DNA of 64,000 nt from Aldehydirespirator sp965200005 (GCA_965200005.1 OZ241331.1:496001-560000); one strand, 5' to 3'. Positions 25,970-35,111 are shown, numbered from the stretch's first letter. Numbers and translations are program-made. Notes: generated by a model not told the origin, from the sequence alone.

Positions 25970-28375
25970 CTAACCCCTCGGTCCTGGGCCGGGTCCAGGA
26001 TTCGGCGGTGGAAACCCTACAGGACCCTCACAACTGCTCACGAACTCCGCATCGCACCTATCAAATCCGTTGCCACCGTCAACGGTGTCAGTACCGCCAT
26101 CGCCAATGAGTACATCATTGTCGCTATCGCCGAATAGCTTGTCGTGACCTGAGCCACCACGGATCGTGTCCGCTCCAGCACCACCGTGAAGCGTGTCAAC
26201 ACCGCCATCACCATTAACGGTGTCGTCTCCGGCGCCACCGTAAATGGTGTCATCGCCGTCATTCCCATGAATGGTGTCGTTGCCGTCGCCACCGTAGATG
26301 ATGTCATCGCCACCACTCCCGTAAATGACATCATTTCCGCCCAGACCACAGATGATGTCAGCTCCATTTGTGCCACGAAGACCGTCCTTCTTATCCGTGC
26401 CGATCATCGTGCATCCACTCACGGCTACAGTTACTTGACCCTCAACGCATGCATTCGTAGCGGCGTCACAGACCCGATAGGTAAAGGAGTCCTCACCCGA
26501 GAGGACAACTCCTGCTGTGTACTCAATCTGCTTCTTGCTGTTGCGTTCCACGATACGGGCAGTTCCGCGAGTCGGCGCAGAAGATATAGTCAAACTCTTG
26601 CTATAGATATTGCTGCCACGAAGTGACAGATCATTGGCAAGCACATCAAACGTGTAGCTCTTATCCATTTCAGCTGAGTAGCTGTCGTCAATTGGAATGA
26701 GCCCGGCAGCACTATCAACTCGATAGATCTTCACTGAGGAGCTGCCTTTGCGTCCGTCAGGACCTGTCGCCGTTGCTGTGATCGTGTGTACCCCGTGACT
26801 TAAGTCACTCGCCGCAATCACCAAGTCTGCGTGAGTACCCAATGATCCGTCAATGCTGCTTGACCAAGTCACATTACTTGGTTCTATGCTCTGCTTTGTC
26901 TCTTCGGCAACAGACGCCCACGCCTCGACAGTTGCCGCCACGGAGTACATACCATCCCAGACAATCATGCCTTCTTCAATGCCGCTGATCGTGACGTCCG
27001 GAAGTGTCAATACCGAAGTGTCCGCAGCCAATTCTGCTACGCTCAACTCTGCATAGTTCTTGACACGAACACTAGAGTGCTGAATCTTCTCGGATTTGAG
27101 CAAAGTCTTTCCATCCCAGATCTCAAACTGGGAGTACTCCCGAGGGTCTACAATCGCTACCAGCCAATTGTGACGCCTGTTCTCTGGACGTGTCGGGTTG
27201 CACCACGGCACATCCCGGCAGTCACTCGACGACATCGAAACAGCGATACCATCGAGTGGCATTGGTATTGTGGTGTCCCAGATAGGGCTAAATCGTTCGG
27301 AGGATATTGTTTCTCCATCTTCGGAAATCAGTCGAAGTTCAAGGTGTCCGGTGGAGTAAGTGGGGACATCTACACTTGCAGCTGTTTGATTCTGATCAAG
27401 GTAGTCCAGCGTAGCTTCCACTACTTTGCCTTGATCATCTACTACGACAGACCCATAAAACAAGTCGTATGTGCGCAATTCTCTATCATCTGATAGACCC
27501 CCGATCGGAGGCGGTGACCACTCATTGACGGAGTTTATCACCGTAAGAAAGTCCGTGTACGTAGCTGCACTCACCCATCTTCGCTGTGAGCTTCCGGTTT
27601 TGTTACAATAGCTCATTAACGCGAATACGTCATCCGGATTGACGATCGCCATCGATTCAAAATTCTGAAGAATGTCGCCCGAGAATATGCTATAGAGACC
27701 TTCATATAGCAGTCTCATGTCGATGCCCCACACCTCGGTGTCTGGGACAATGTGGCCAAGCCGATCGGTCTCAAATCCGAGATGCGCCCACTCCTTTCCT
27801 CCTATATTGCGAATGTATGGATGTGGGTCACCTGTCTCCGGTATCTCACCCTCTTCGACTGTTTCACACAACGTGTGTCCGTCATCATCCAGCGAGTGTC
27901 CCTGTCCAAGCACATGGCCAAATTCATGTGAACCTCGATTTCTAGCGTGGCCCGATTCAAACTTATAGTCAACATCACTTGTATACCAGACGGCAACAGA
28001 GGTTGGAATGGAGCTGGGGTTAGACGGACGCGTCGCCAGTCCCGCCGTGTCATCCGGTGGATTCCCTGAAAGAACGCCAAGGTAGACCTCACCCTTGCCG
28101 CTCGTGACTAGGCTTCGTAGATCCTTGAGTATTCCATGTGCATCACTTACGCTGGGCTTCTCGACATCCGTTAGACCAGTTGTATCTATGCCCTTCTCTT
28201 CAAATCCAGGATCATCTAGGGTTACCGTCACGCCTATATGTTGGGCAGGGAACATGGATCTAATGCGTGCAGCCTGCTCATCAAGTTCAGCCTCTGTCGG
28301 TGTGCTTGCACTGTTCAGCGTCTGCAGTCCTATGAGATTGATATGTGGAATGTAGGTTGTGGTGAATGCGACATT
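25970..28375 (-). CDS. Metzincin-type metalloprotease with RTX repeats, part downstream of an in-frame stop
   Basis: This continues the frame of 28376-29458 after one TAA. The first possible ATG is at 28255; before it the frame reads VAFTTTYIPHINLIGLQTLN, which looks like protease sequence. The zinc site HEFGHVLGQGH and a Met-turn-like ALMSYCN put it in the metzincin clan (secreted proteases). Then come a jelly-roll/Ig-like region shared with the downstream lipoprotein, a VLAND cadherin-like segment, and eleven calcium-binding RTX nonapeptides before a Pro/Gly tail. As it stands translation would stop after 360 residues, and this half has no signal peptide of its own. It may be a nonsense allele, or the stop may be a sequence error. 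Confidence 0.75.
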   Translation of the reverse strand, partial: NVAFTTTYIPHINLIGLQTLNSASTPTEAELDEQAARIRSMFPAQHIGVTVTLDDPGFEEKGIDTTGLTDVEKPSVSDAHGILKDLRSLVTSGKGEVYLGVLSGNPPDDTAGLATRPSNPSSIPTSVAVWYTSDVDYKFESGHARNRGSHEFGHVLGQGHSLDDDGHTLCETVEEGEIPETGDPHPYIRNIGGKEWAHLGFETDRLGHIVPDTEVWGIDMRLLYEGLYSIFSGDILQNFESMAIVNPDDVFALMSYCNKTGSSQRRWVSAATYTDFLTVINSVNEWSPPPIGGLSDDRELRTYDLFYGSVVVDDQGKVVEATLDYLDQNQTAASVDVPTYSTGHLELRLISEDGETISSERFSPIWDTTIPMPLDGIAVSMSSSDCRDVPWCNPTRPENRRHNWLVAIVDPREYSQFEIWDGKTLLKSEKIQHSSVRVKNYAELSVAELAADTSVLTLPDVTISGIEEGMIVWDGMYSVAATVEAWASVAEETKQSIEPSNVTWSSSIDGSLGTHADLVIAASDLSHGVHTITATATGPDGRKGSSSVKIYRVDSAAGLIPIDDSYSAEMDKSYTFDVLANDLSLRGSNIYSKSLTISSAPTRGTARIVERNSKKQIEYTAGVVLSGEDSFTYRVCDAATNACVEGQVTVAVSGCTMIGTDKKDGLRGTNGADIICGLGGNDVIYGSGGDDIIYGGDGNDTIHGNDGDDTIYGGAGDDTVNGDGGVDTLHGGAGADTIRGGSGHDKLFGDSDNDVLIGDGGTDTVDGGNGFDRCDAEFVSSCEGPVGFPPPNPGPGPGPRG
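26051..26347 (-). repeat. RTX (GGxGxDxxx) nonapeptide repeat block, eleven units
   Basis: Eleven consecutive units such as GSGGDDIIY, GGDGNDTIH and GGAGDDTVN form a parallel beta-roll that binds calcium in secreted proteins. In the family this roll folds only outside the cell, and it usually goes with type I secretion or calcium-triggered folding. No ABC exporter gene is nearby. Confidence 0.95.
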
Positions 28376-29458
28376 TTACGAGCACGTATTGGTGGGAACT
28401 GATGCCTCAGTACAGACTACATCCTGACCGGGAAGCCTCAACTCTAATGTGACATTGTCTCCGTGGAGGTACGCCTCCGGCAGTAGAAAGTTGATTGCAG
28501 AGTGAAACTTATGTCGTCTCGATTCTCCGTTGTGGTCTACATTAACGATCGGATCGACTGGAACAGTATTGTCGTTAAGCACTCCCTTTCCGGTATACGG
28601 TAAGACTGTCCCTACATCTTGTTGTCCAGGACGTTTGATGTATAGTTGAGCGTAAATGGTGGCCTCAGTAACGCTGCTACTCTTGGGTTCCACGAACGCG
28701 CGCACTACAGTTCGGTTTCCGGCGATTAACGGGATGGAACTAGTTTCACCAGGTACTAGACCGTCCCAGGTTTGTATGACCTGATTGACCTCTAGGGCAA
28801 CCACTCGAAGTGAGGGGTTCATGTTGCCTTTGTAGAGGATGCCTGATGTTGTTGCCTTGAGTCGAGCGAGGTTGCCGCCAATACCGAGAGTGGCTTCTAC
28901 TTCACCGTCAAAGACGTAGTGGTCACTGTCGTCAAAGTGTTCGATTCGGTCGCAACCGTTCGCCGTTGATCTGATCCAGTTGTTCCACTTGGTGTATGTG
29001 AGAGTGATGCCCCCACCTGCACAGTCCTTCCCCACGACTGTGATCGAATCGCCCTTGAAGTCTTCTTGCTGAAAGTGGACTCCGATGATCCTGTCGGGCT
29101 GCGACGAGGACGCTGTGGCACGGGTCAGGCCGCCCACATGATCCATCACCTTGTCGTAATCGTCAAAGCAGGTTGACGTCGTACTGGCGCTTAGCGCCGT
29201 AACGCTGTTGCTCTGTGGAAGCCTTAGAACGCAGTGCTCGGGGGAGTCATCGGGTACGGCCTCAGGAGAGGCCACGGCTGCGAACGACTCCCCGGATTCT
29301 TCATCCGCACTCGGCGCCACCGTTGGTGACAGGACTGTCGCCGTGAGGACAATTGCTACAAACCGTGTGATCACTTGATTGGTCCTGACGTGGCCAGCTT
29401 GCTCCGAGCGGGTTCTGAATATGTCAGACATTTGCGAGCTTGTCAACTGCATCGGCAT
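28376..29458 (-). CDS. Secreted metalloprotease, N-terminal part ending at in-frame stop
   Basis: A 360-codon frame with a signal-peptide-like segment (VITRFVAIVLTATVLSPTVAPSA), a beta/gamma-crystallin-like or peptidase-inhibitor-I36-like region (FQQEDFKGDSITVVG, NNWIRSTANGCD), then VNQVIQTWDGLVPG and LIAGNRTVVRAFVEP, a domain often set before secreted metalloprotease cores. It stops at TAA 28376-28378, and the same frame stays open for 802 codons beyond. The ATG at 29431 (MSDIF) is an alternative start. Without readthrough the product would lack the catalytic domain. Confidence 0.7.
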   Translation of the reverse strand: MPMQLTSSQMSDIFRTRSEQAGHVRTNQVITRFVAIVLTATVLSPTVAPSADEESGESFAAVASPEAVPDDSPEHCVLRLPQSNSVTALSASTTSTCFDDYDKVMDHVGGLTRATASSSQPDRIIGVHFQQEDFKGDSITVVGKDCAGGGITLTYTKWNNWIRSTANGCDRIEHFDDSDHYVFDGEVEATLGIGGNLARLKATTSGILYKGNMNPSLRVVALEVNQVIQTWDGLVPGETSSIPLIAGNRTVVRAFVEPKSSSVTEATIYAQLYIKRPGQQDVGTVLPYTGKGVLNDNTVPVDPIVNVDHNGESRRHKFHSAINFLLPEAYLHGDNVTLELRLPGQDVVCTEASVPTNTCS

Positions 29459-29805
29459 GTGTCGAGCTACATTCGAGGTGAGCAGGGATCTTTTCGAAGA
29501 CGCACAGGATTATGTGGAGAGTCATGACGGGCAGAGGGAGCGCCTGAGTGTGCTTCTCGTCACCGCATGATTAAGAGAACACAAGATCGCGCGGATGATG
29601 TCGCCGACTCGCATCACTGGCTACGACGCGCACCTCTGAGCCAAGACTCTCCACCAACCCCAATTTCGCAACCCCTTTGACGGATAAGGGAGCCAAGCCA
29701 CTGCCTTTCTCAGTTGCGGTAGGTATCGGTGTCAGCCGATCGGTAAGTCTCGCCGCGAAGCTCGCAGACCAGAGTGGTAACTCTCGGCCATAGGGTTGTC
29801 GTGTA
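29459..29805. other. Divergent intergenic region between protease and amidohydrolase genes
   Basis: I recognise no gene in this stretch. A short open frame reads across the protease start but shows no known domain. It probably carries the promoters of the two divergent genes. Confidence 0.5.
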
Positions 29806-31152
29806 ATGGATCGGTATCTGTGCGATGTGGTTGCGCCTATGGGTGGTGCGGCCCGGCACGGTGCCGGCTTGAAGCGGTCTGAACCGATTGTTGACGGTGT
29901 TGTTGATGTTGGGAGCGATGGGCGGATTGCTTGGTGCGGGGCTGCTTCGGAGGCACCCGATCTGACTGGTGCCGGGATCACTGAGCATCGGATTCGTGGC
30001 ATTTTGATGCCTGGGTTGATCAACGCTCACTGTCACACACCGATGGTGTTGTTGCGGGGTGCTGGTGAAGGTTTACCGGTCGACCGGTGGCTGCATGAAG
30101 TGATGTGGCCTCGAGAAGCCAAACTCACACCAGACGATGTGCGTGCCGGCATGCGGCTCGGTGCCGCCGAGTTGTTATGTAATGGCATCACGACCTCGGT
30201 TGAGATGTACTTCAGCGGACAGACACTCGCCGAAGGTGCACAACAAGCGGGTTTACGATGCCTGGTGACACCCGGGGTGATCGAAGCATCTGAACTAGGT
30301 GGGCTGGGCGCCTGGCAAGATCAACTCGACGAGATGGTTGCACTACATCAACGGTGGGCTAACAGCAGCCAGATCTATGTAGGCATCGGCGCCCATGCCG
30401 CCTACTCGCTGTCACGAGAGTGTCTCGCCGGAGTAGCGGAGTGTGCAGCCGAGACAGGCATGCCCATCCACATTCACGTGGCAGAACAGGAGTGGGAGGA
30501 CGCCGCGGTACGGGAGCGATCTGGTGGACTGGGCGCTCCCCGGTATCTTGAGTCGCTGGGACTGCTCGAAGGCAGGACGATCGCGGCTCACGGCGTGTGG
30601 CTCTCCGGTGACGACATTGAGTTGCTCGCCCGCAACGACACCGCCGTGGTTCACTGCCCCTGCTCAAATGCCAAACACGCATCGGGGGTTGCACCAGTTA
30701 TGGACATGAGAGCCGCTGGTTTGACGGTTGCAATCGGCACCGATGGACCCGCTTCGCATCACCGGCTCGACCTCTTCGAGGAGATGCGCACCGCCATCAG
30801 GTTCGCGAGAATCCGTTCCTGCCGTGCGGAGACGCTCACCGCATCCGAGACTCTCGCTATGGCGACTGCGGAGGCTGCTACCGCAATCGGTCGAGAATCT
30901 GATCTTGGTCGACTTGCTCCGGGATATTGGGCAGACATGGTTGCCTTATCGGCTGACTCTCCTGCGCTCAATCCTGTGATCGAGGGAGAGGATGACCCGC
31001 TATCTCGCATTGTCTGGTCGGGATCAACTGAAGCTGTCTCGGCGGTTTGGGTCGCGGGACGCAAGGTGGTCGAAGCCGGTGAGGTCCTGACGGTTGACAT
31101 GGCCAAGACACTCGCAGACACAACACAGCGCTCAAAGCGTTTAGCAAGCTGA
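29806..31152 (+). CDS. Amidohydrolase, MTA/SAH deaminase (MtaD)-like
   Basis: A 448-aa deaminase of the amidohydrolase superfamily. Metal ligands are in LINAHCHTPMVLLRG, IHIHVAEQEWE and TIAAHGVWLS, with HCPCSNAKHASG and the Asp of AIGTDGPASHHRLDLFEEMR. This set is typical of methylthioadenosine/S-adenosylhomocysteine deaminases and 5'-deoxyadenosine deaminase. Deamination here followed by the phosphorylase at 32652 and MtnA at 22296 would make a salvage route via methylthioinosine. Related chlorohydrolases share these motifs, so the substrate is inferred. Confidence 0.8.
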   Translation: MDRYLCDVVAPMGGAARHGAGLKRSEPIVDGVVDVGSDGRIAWCGAASEAPDLTGAGITEHRIRGILMPGLINAHCHTPMVLLRGAGEGLPVDRWLHEVMWPREAKLTPDDVRAGMRLGAAELLCNGITTSVEMYFSGQTLAEGAQQAGLRCLVTPGVIEASELGGLGAWQDQLDEMVALHQRWANSSQIYVGIGAHAAYSLSRECLAGVAECAAETGMPIHIHVAEQEWEDAAVRERSGGLGAPRYLESLGLLEGRTIAAHGVWLSGDDIELLARNDTAVVHCPCSNAKHASGVAPVMDMRAAGLTVAIGTDGPASHHRLDLFEEMRTAIRFARIRSCRAETLTASETLAMATAEAATAIGRESDLGRLAPGYWADMVALSADSPALNPVIEGEDDPLSRIVWSGSTEAVSAVWVAGRKVVEAGEVLTVDMAKTLADTTQRSKRLAS

Positions 31153-31243
31153 CCGTCTGCGCATCTCACTGCCTGGTTTGTTCGAGCCCGATCGGTGGAT
31201 TGCGTGAGCGCGATCGGCTCGGAAGTGATCAAAAGTTGCGCGG

Positions 31244-31705
31244 ATGCGAGCTAGCGAGGTCGTAGAACTTCTCGACCTTGTGCCACTTGAGGGCGAGGGT
31301 GGGATGTGGGCTCAGAGCTTTCGCGACGCCAACTCGTCGGTGATCTACTACTTGATGACACCAGGTGATTTCTCAGCGCTGCATCGCCTGAGTTCACCTG
31401 AGCTTTGGCATCACTACTGCGGCGCGCCGGTACAGATGTTGTTGCTTAAACCCTCGGGATTGGCTGAGCATCCGGTGTTGGGGCCTGATCTTGCGGCGGG
31501 TCAACGTCCAGTGGTGGTAGCCGAAACGGGAGTGTGGATGGCGGCGGAGACGACCGGCGAGTGGTCATTGGTCGGCACGACCATGGCTCCTCCGTTTGAT
31601 CATCAAGGCTTTGAACTTGCCGACGCCGGTGAACTCATCTGCCAATACCCAGATGCGATTACCGACATTGAGCGCTTAACGAGAACCACCGTCAAGACGC
31701 CGTGA
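31244..31705 (+). CDS. Cupin-fold protein, DUF985 type
   Basis: A 153-aa cupin with the DUF985 sequence style: LDLVPLEGEGGMWAQSFRD at the start, SVIYYLMTPGDFSALHRLSSPELWHHYCG and TMAPPFDHQGFELA. The enzymatic role of the family is unsettled. Its stop overlaps the start of the SDR gene by four bases (GTGA), so the two are translated together. Confidence 0.8.
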   Translation: MRASEVVELLDLVPLEGEGGMWAQSFRDANSSVIYYLMTPGDFSALHRLSSPELWHHYCGAPVQMLLLKPSGLAEHPVLGPDLAAGQRPVVVAETGVWMAAETTGEWSLVGTTMAPPFDHQGFELADAGELICQYPDAITDIERLTRTTVKTP

Positions 31706-32478
31706 CAAGACCGCTAGGGGCACCGAAGGAACTATTGGACTTGAGTGGTCGGGTCATCGTCGTCACTGGTGTAGGCGGCAACATTGGTACTGGCATTGCT
31801 CGGCGTCTGATAGCTGCGGGTGCGACAGTCGTCGCTCACACTCGCTCGTCGGCTGTCGACCATCTCGTTGATAGCGACGGTGATCCCGTAGAGGTTGTGA
31901 CCGCTGACCTGACCCGTCCCCATGCTGCTGCACATGTCGTCGGGGCAGCGCTTGAGACCTATGGACGCGTTGATAGTCTGGTCAACAACGCTGGCATCCA
32001 GCCGGTCGTCCACTTCAGTCGAATGAGCGATGCCGAGTGGACAGAGATGATCGACACCAACCTGTCGGCTGTTCATCGCCTGACCCACACCGCTGCCGAG
32101 GCGATGGCGACCTTGGGCAACGGAGGATCAATCGTTCACATCGCCTCGATCGAGGCGCGCCATCCCACCGACTTTCATGGTCACTATGCGACTGCGAAGG
32201 CGGGGCTGGTTATGCATGCCAGAGCTGCGGCTGGTGCTTACGGGCCGCTTGGGATTCGCGTCAACAGCGTTTCACCCGGGCTGATCGATCGCGAGGGTCT
32301 GTCTGAGGACTGGCCCGAGGGTGTCGAGCGCTGGCACGCTGCCGTACCGCTCGGGCGGCTGGGAACACCTGAGGATGTCGGCGATGCTTGCGTGTTCTTG
32401 TGCTCTGACCTAGCTCGCTGGATTACCGGAGCTGACCTGGTGGTTGACGGTGGGGTGCTCACCCGCCCCACATGGTGA
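31702..32478 (+). CDS. Short-chain dehydrogenase/reductase
   Basis: A 258-aa classical SDR. The cofactor motif is VVTGVGGNIGTGIARRL, the structural motif is LVNNAGIQ, and the active site is Ser in VHIASIEA with HYATAKAG (Tyr-x-x-x-Lys). The C-terminus LVVDGGVLTRPTW is that of FabG-like proteins. It acts on an alcohol or ketone that cannot be told from sequence. GTG start, coupled to the cupin gene. Confidence 0.9.
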   Translation: MTRPLGAPKELLDLSGRVIVVTGVGGNIGTGIARRLIAAGATVVAHTRSSAVDHLVDSDGDPVEVVTADLTRPHAAAHVVGAALETYGRVDSLVNNAGIQPVVHFSRMSDAEWTEMIDTNLSAVHRLTHTAAEAMATLGNGGSIVHIASIEARHPTDFHGHYATAKAGLVMHARAAAGAYGPLGIRVNSVSPGLIDREGLSEDWPEGVERWHAAVPLGRLGTPEDVGDACVFLCSDLARWITGADLVVDGGVLTRPTW

Positions 32479-32651
32479 GACGCTGTCTTGAGGCACGAAG
32501 TGACGCCGCCGCGATCTCGCTCCGGGTGTGTTAGCTGTGCGTGCCAGCCTCAACGGTTGCTGCCTTCGGAGCACTTTGTCCCATGGCGGGTCACAACCAC
32601 GATGCGATTAGATGTGCATCCAGATACCAGGATCGGGGGCGAGGATGATCG

Positions 32652-33476
32652 ATGACTGACCTCTATGGACGGCTGAAGTCAACAGCGGCAGCACTGGCAA
32701 GTGCGACGGGGCGAGAGCGTCACGACGTGGTGGTCGTATTGGGATCGGGGCTGGGCGGCTACCCCAATCGTCTTGACGACACAGTGGCCGTTTCGTATCG
32801 CGACCTGCCGGGGTTCCCGATACCCACCGCTGTCGGGCACGCCGGTACGGCCTACTCCACGCGTCTGGGAAGCAACAATGTGTTGCTCCTGTCGGGGCGG
32901 GCGCATGCCTATGAGGGTCACGCTCCTGATGTGATCACCTTCGCGATCCGTACAGCCGTCATGGCTGGTTGCCGGGTCGTGATGCTCACGAATGCCGCAG
33001 GATGCTGCGGTGAATCGATGAAGCCTGGTGACCTCGCCTTGATTGCCGATCATGTGAACCTTGCGGGTGTCAGCGTGCTTGCTGGAGACAACGATGAGCG
33101 CCTCGGTCCTCGCTTCACGGATATGACTGACGTTTACACGCCCGCGCTTCGCCGCCTAGCTCATGAGGCAGCCGCACGGTTGGGCCAGGTGTTGCAAGAG
33201 GGTGTCTACTTCTGGTTCCACGGGCCCATGTTTGAGACGCCAGCAGAGATCCGCCTGGCCAAAGCCCTTGGCGGCTCCCTGGTGGGAATGTCAACTGCTC
33301 CTGAGGCAACAGCGGCACGTCACATGGGTGCCGATGTGCTCGGGATCTCCCTATGCACGAACTTCGCCGCAGGATTCTCTGACGCACCTCTGTCACACAC
33401 CGAAGTGATAGAGACAGCCGACGCGGCAGCGGAGCGTTTCGGTGCCCTACTAGACGAGTTGTTGCCCACCCTCTAG
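32652..33476 (+). CDS. Purine-nucleoside phosphorylase, trimeric class
   Basis: The enzyme cleaves purine nucleosides (inosine, guanosine, possibly thio-derivatives) with phosphate. It has 274 aa and the PunA/PNP family layout: VVLGSGLGGYPN (phosphate loop), LLSGRAHAYEGH, LTNAAGCCGESMKPGDLALIADHVN, FWFHGPMFETPAEIR, GMSTAPEATAARHMG and LGISLCTNFAAG with the base-binding Asn. It matches nucleoside phosphorylase better than MTA phosphorylase. It fits the nearby deaminase, the nucleoside-type ABC transporter and the molybdenum hydroxylase. Confidence 0.9.
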   Translation: MTDLYGRLKSTAAALASATGRERHDVVVVLGSGLGGYPNRLDDTVAVSYRDLPGFPIPTAVGHAGTAYSTRLGSNNVLLLSGRAHAYEGHAPDVITFAIRTAVMAGCRVVMLTNAAGCCGESMKPGDLALIADHVNLAGVSVLAGDNDERLGPRFTDMTDVYTPALRRLAHEAAARLGQVLQEGVYFWFHGPMFETPAEIRLAKALGGSLVGMSTAPEATAARHMGADVLGISLCTNFAAGFSDAPLSHTEVIETADAAAERFGALLDELLPTL

Positions 33477-33511
33477 GGCTCCAACTACTAAATTAGTAGA
33501 TAATTAGTAGT

Positions 33512-33523
33512 CGATTAGTAGTT
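33512..33523. repeat. 12-bp direct repeat, left of the second Fic gene
   Basis: CGATTAGTAGTT recurs exactly at 34946-34957, on the other side of the Fic gene. The left copy sits in a run of related words (CTACTAAATTAGTAG palindrome, ATTAGTAG three times, 33485-33523) at the convergent ends of the phosphorylase and Fic genes. Confidence 0.7.
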
Positions 33524-34890
33524 CAGGTAGTCGATCGGGCGGCGAGTTCTTTCAGCTTGCGACGCAAGCCTGTCACAGCAGTGAACTCGAAGTGCCGACT
33601 AACTTTTTCGCGCTTAAACAAGCCGAGAACCTCAAGCGCGAGCAGATCAGCCCTAGCCGACTGATAAACGACCCTATGCCGGTCCTGATGGCCAGCGATC
33701 GTGAACGTTGCGTCAGGGTCGCGTAGTGCTTTGCCAATGACGCCTAGTTGACGGTGGTTAAGGCTCGTGACTCCTTGCAGCAAGTCCTCGATGGCCTTGA
33801 TCTCTCTGGTCTTGCGACGCAGGTACGTCTCCAGGTCATCAATAGCCCGTTCCAACGTTCGCAACTGGTGGAGTACGAAGTAGGTGACGTCTTCAGAGTC
33901 AGTCTGCGTGTACAAGTACGAGCGAACGTACTGGGCAGGCGCCTTGCGAAGTACAGCTGAGATTGAGATGTACTCGGCGAGCCAGTATCCCGATCTCAGC
34001 ATCAACCAATAGAACAGCGCCCTTGCTGTTCTGCCGTTGCCATCAACAAACGGATGGTCATAGCCAATCCAGAAGTGCAGCAACACTGAGCGAATCACGG
34101 GATGTAGGAAGCCATCGCCGAGTTGCCCATTGGCGAATGCGCACAACTGCTCAAGGCGTTCGGGTAACTGCTCTGCAGGTGGTGGATGATGAAGTACTTG
34201 ACCGTTTCCCCACACGACCTGAACTCGTTCTTCGCCCGCCTGCTGCAAGCGACCGACGTCAGACTCATGTCGGAGAGTGCCGGCTGTGACAACACGATGT
34301 AATTCCATGACATCTTGCGGTGTCAGAGGTTCACCGGATTGGGCCAACTCCGAGCAGTTCAACATCGCTCTGAAATTATTCAACACCATCCGTTCGGCAT
34401 GACTTCGAGGTGGGCGCCGTTGCCGAAGGAGTGACTTGGCAGCCCGGCGCGTCGTTGCAGCGCCTTCAAGCAGGCTTGAGGTGATGGCTTCCTCAACTAG
34501 CGAAGCCACCAGGTAGTGGTCTTTCGATCCGACGGTGGTAATAGCCACGTCTCCAGCAAGATTGCCGCTTGCCCTCTGATCGATGCGATGTGTCGCCTCC
34601 TGGATCTGATCAACGATGGTCAGCCGGAAGTGCCTGCCGCTTGCAGCCGCGAACGGCAGAGTTCGTGCTTGTGCATCACGGGTCCAACGGGTAACGGCCC
34701 ACCACTCATGAAGTGAGAGGCCATCTGGTGGTTGCCGGTACCGCATTTGATCCCAATGCAGGTAGCGACCCTTGTAATCGACAGCGCTGCCGAGCGGGAT
34801 CAACTTCAGGAGCCGGTTTGGGTCATCCTTGACGGCGTCAACCAGCAGTTTCCTCCAGTCGGGAGGCTGTAGCGGCTTCTTCATCGACAT
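33523..34890 (-). CDS. Fic family protein with N-terminal inhibitory motif (copy 2)
   Basis: A 455-aa Fic protein with an intact catalytic loop HPFVDGNGRTARALF, so it should transfer AMP from ATP to a protein target. The N-terminal inhibitory motif SSLLEG matches [S/T]xxxE[G/N], making it a class II Fic protein whose own helix blocks ATP until released. Residues about 330-455 form helices and a winged-helix-like end. It lies between the purine phosphorylase and a dehydrogenase remnant, flanked by a 12-bp direct repeat, and looks inserted there. Confidence 0.9.
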   Translation of the reverse strand: MSMKKPLQPPDWRKLLVDAVKDDPNRLLKLIPLGSAVDYKGRYLHWDQMRYRQPPDGLSLHEWWAVTRWTRDAQARTLPFAAASGRHFRLTIVDQIQEATHRIDQRASGNLAGDVAITTVGSKDHYLVASLVEEAITSSLLEGAATTRRAAKSLLRQRRPPRSHAERMVLNNFRAMLNCSELAQSGEPLTPQDVMELHRVVTAGTLRHESDVGRLQQAGEERVQVVWGNGQVLHHPPPAEQLPERLEQLCAFANGQLGDGFLHPVIRSVLLHFWIGYDHPFVDGNGRTARALFYWLMLRSGYWLAEYISISAVLRKAPAQYVRSYLYTQTDSEDVTYFVLHQLRTLERAIDDLETYLRRKTREIKAIEDLLQGVTSLNHRQLGVIGKALRDPDATFTIAGHQDRHRVVYQSARADLLALEVLGLFKREKVSRHFEFTAVTGLRRKLKELAARSTT

Positions 34891-34937
34891 CCCTACCCTG
34901 AGACTCCTGGGCTGTGGCGACCATTCGAATTACTAAT

Positions 34938-35111
34938 CTATATGGCGATTAGTAGTTGTGCCACGTATGGGTCAGGTGGGAAGGGGTTGGGTTGGTTGGG
35001 GTTGGTTGCTAGCCAGACTGACTTTGTCTGCATGTAGCAGCGCATGCCTTCGAAGCCGACTTCGCGGCCATGACCGGACTGCTTGAACCCACCGACCGGT
35101 GACCCCCTGGT
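34938..35111 (-). pseudogene. Remnant of an aldehyde dehydrogenase C-terminus
   Basis: Reading from 35111, the frame gives SPVGGFKQSGHGREVGFEGM then MQTKSVW, the well-known aldehyde dehydrogenase ending (P-x-G-G-x-K-x-S-G-x-G-R-E-x-G, then T-K-x-V). A stop lies upstream in frame and nothing else of the enzyme remains. The Fic gene begins just beyond its end. It probably was an operon partner of the alcohol dehydrogenase upstream, lost by deletion. Confidence 0.8.
34946..34957. repeat. 12-bp direct repeat, right of the second Fic gene
   Basis: Exact copy of CGATTAGTAGTT at 33512-33523. It lies about 55 bases upstream of the Fic start and overlaps the tail of the dehydrogenase remnant; a reversed word ATTACTAAT (34929-34937) lies next to it. 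It could be an autoregulatory operator or a trace of insertion. Confidence 0.7.

Noticed and set aside
26186..26626. Plus-strand open frame over the RTX repeats
   Set aside because: It is an antisense shadow of the Gly/Asp-rich repeats.
29371..29570. Small plus-strand open frame at the protease gene start
   Set aside because: No ribosome site and no known domain; it overlaps the signal-peptide region on the other strand.
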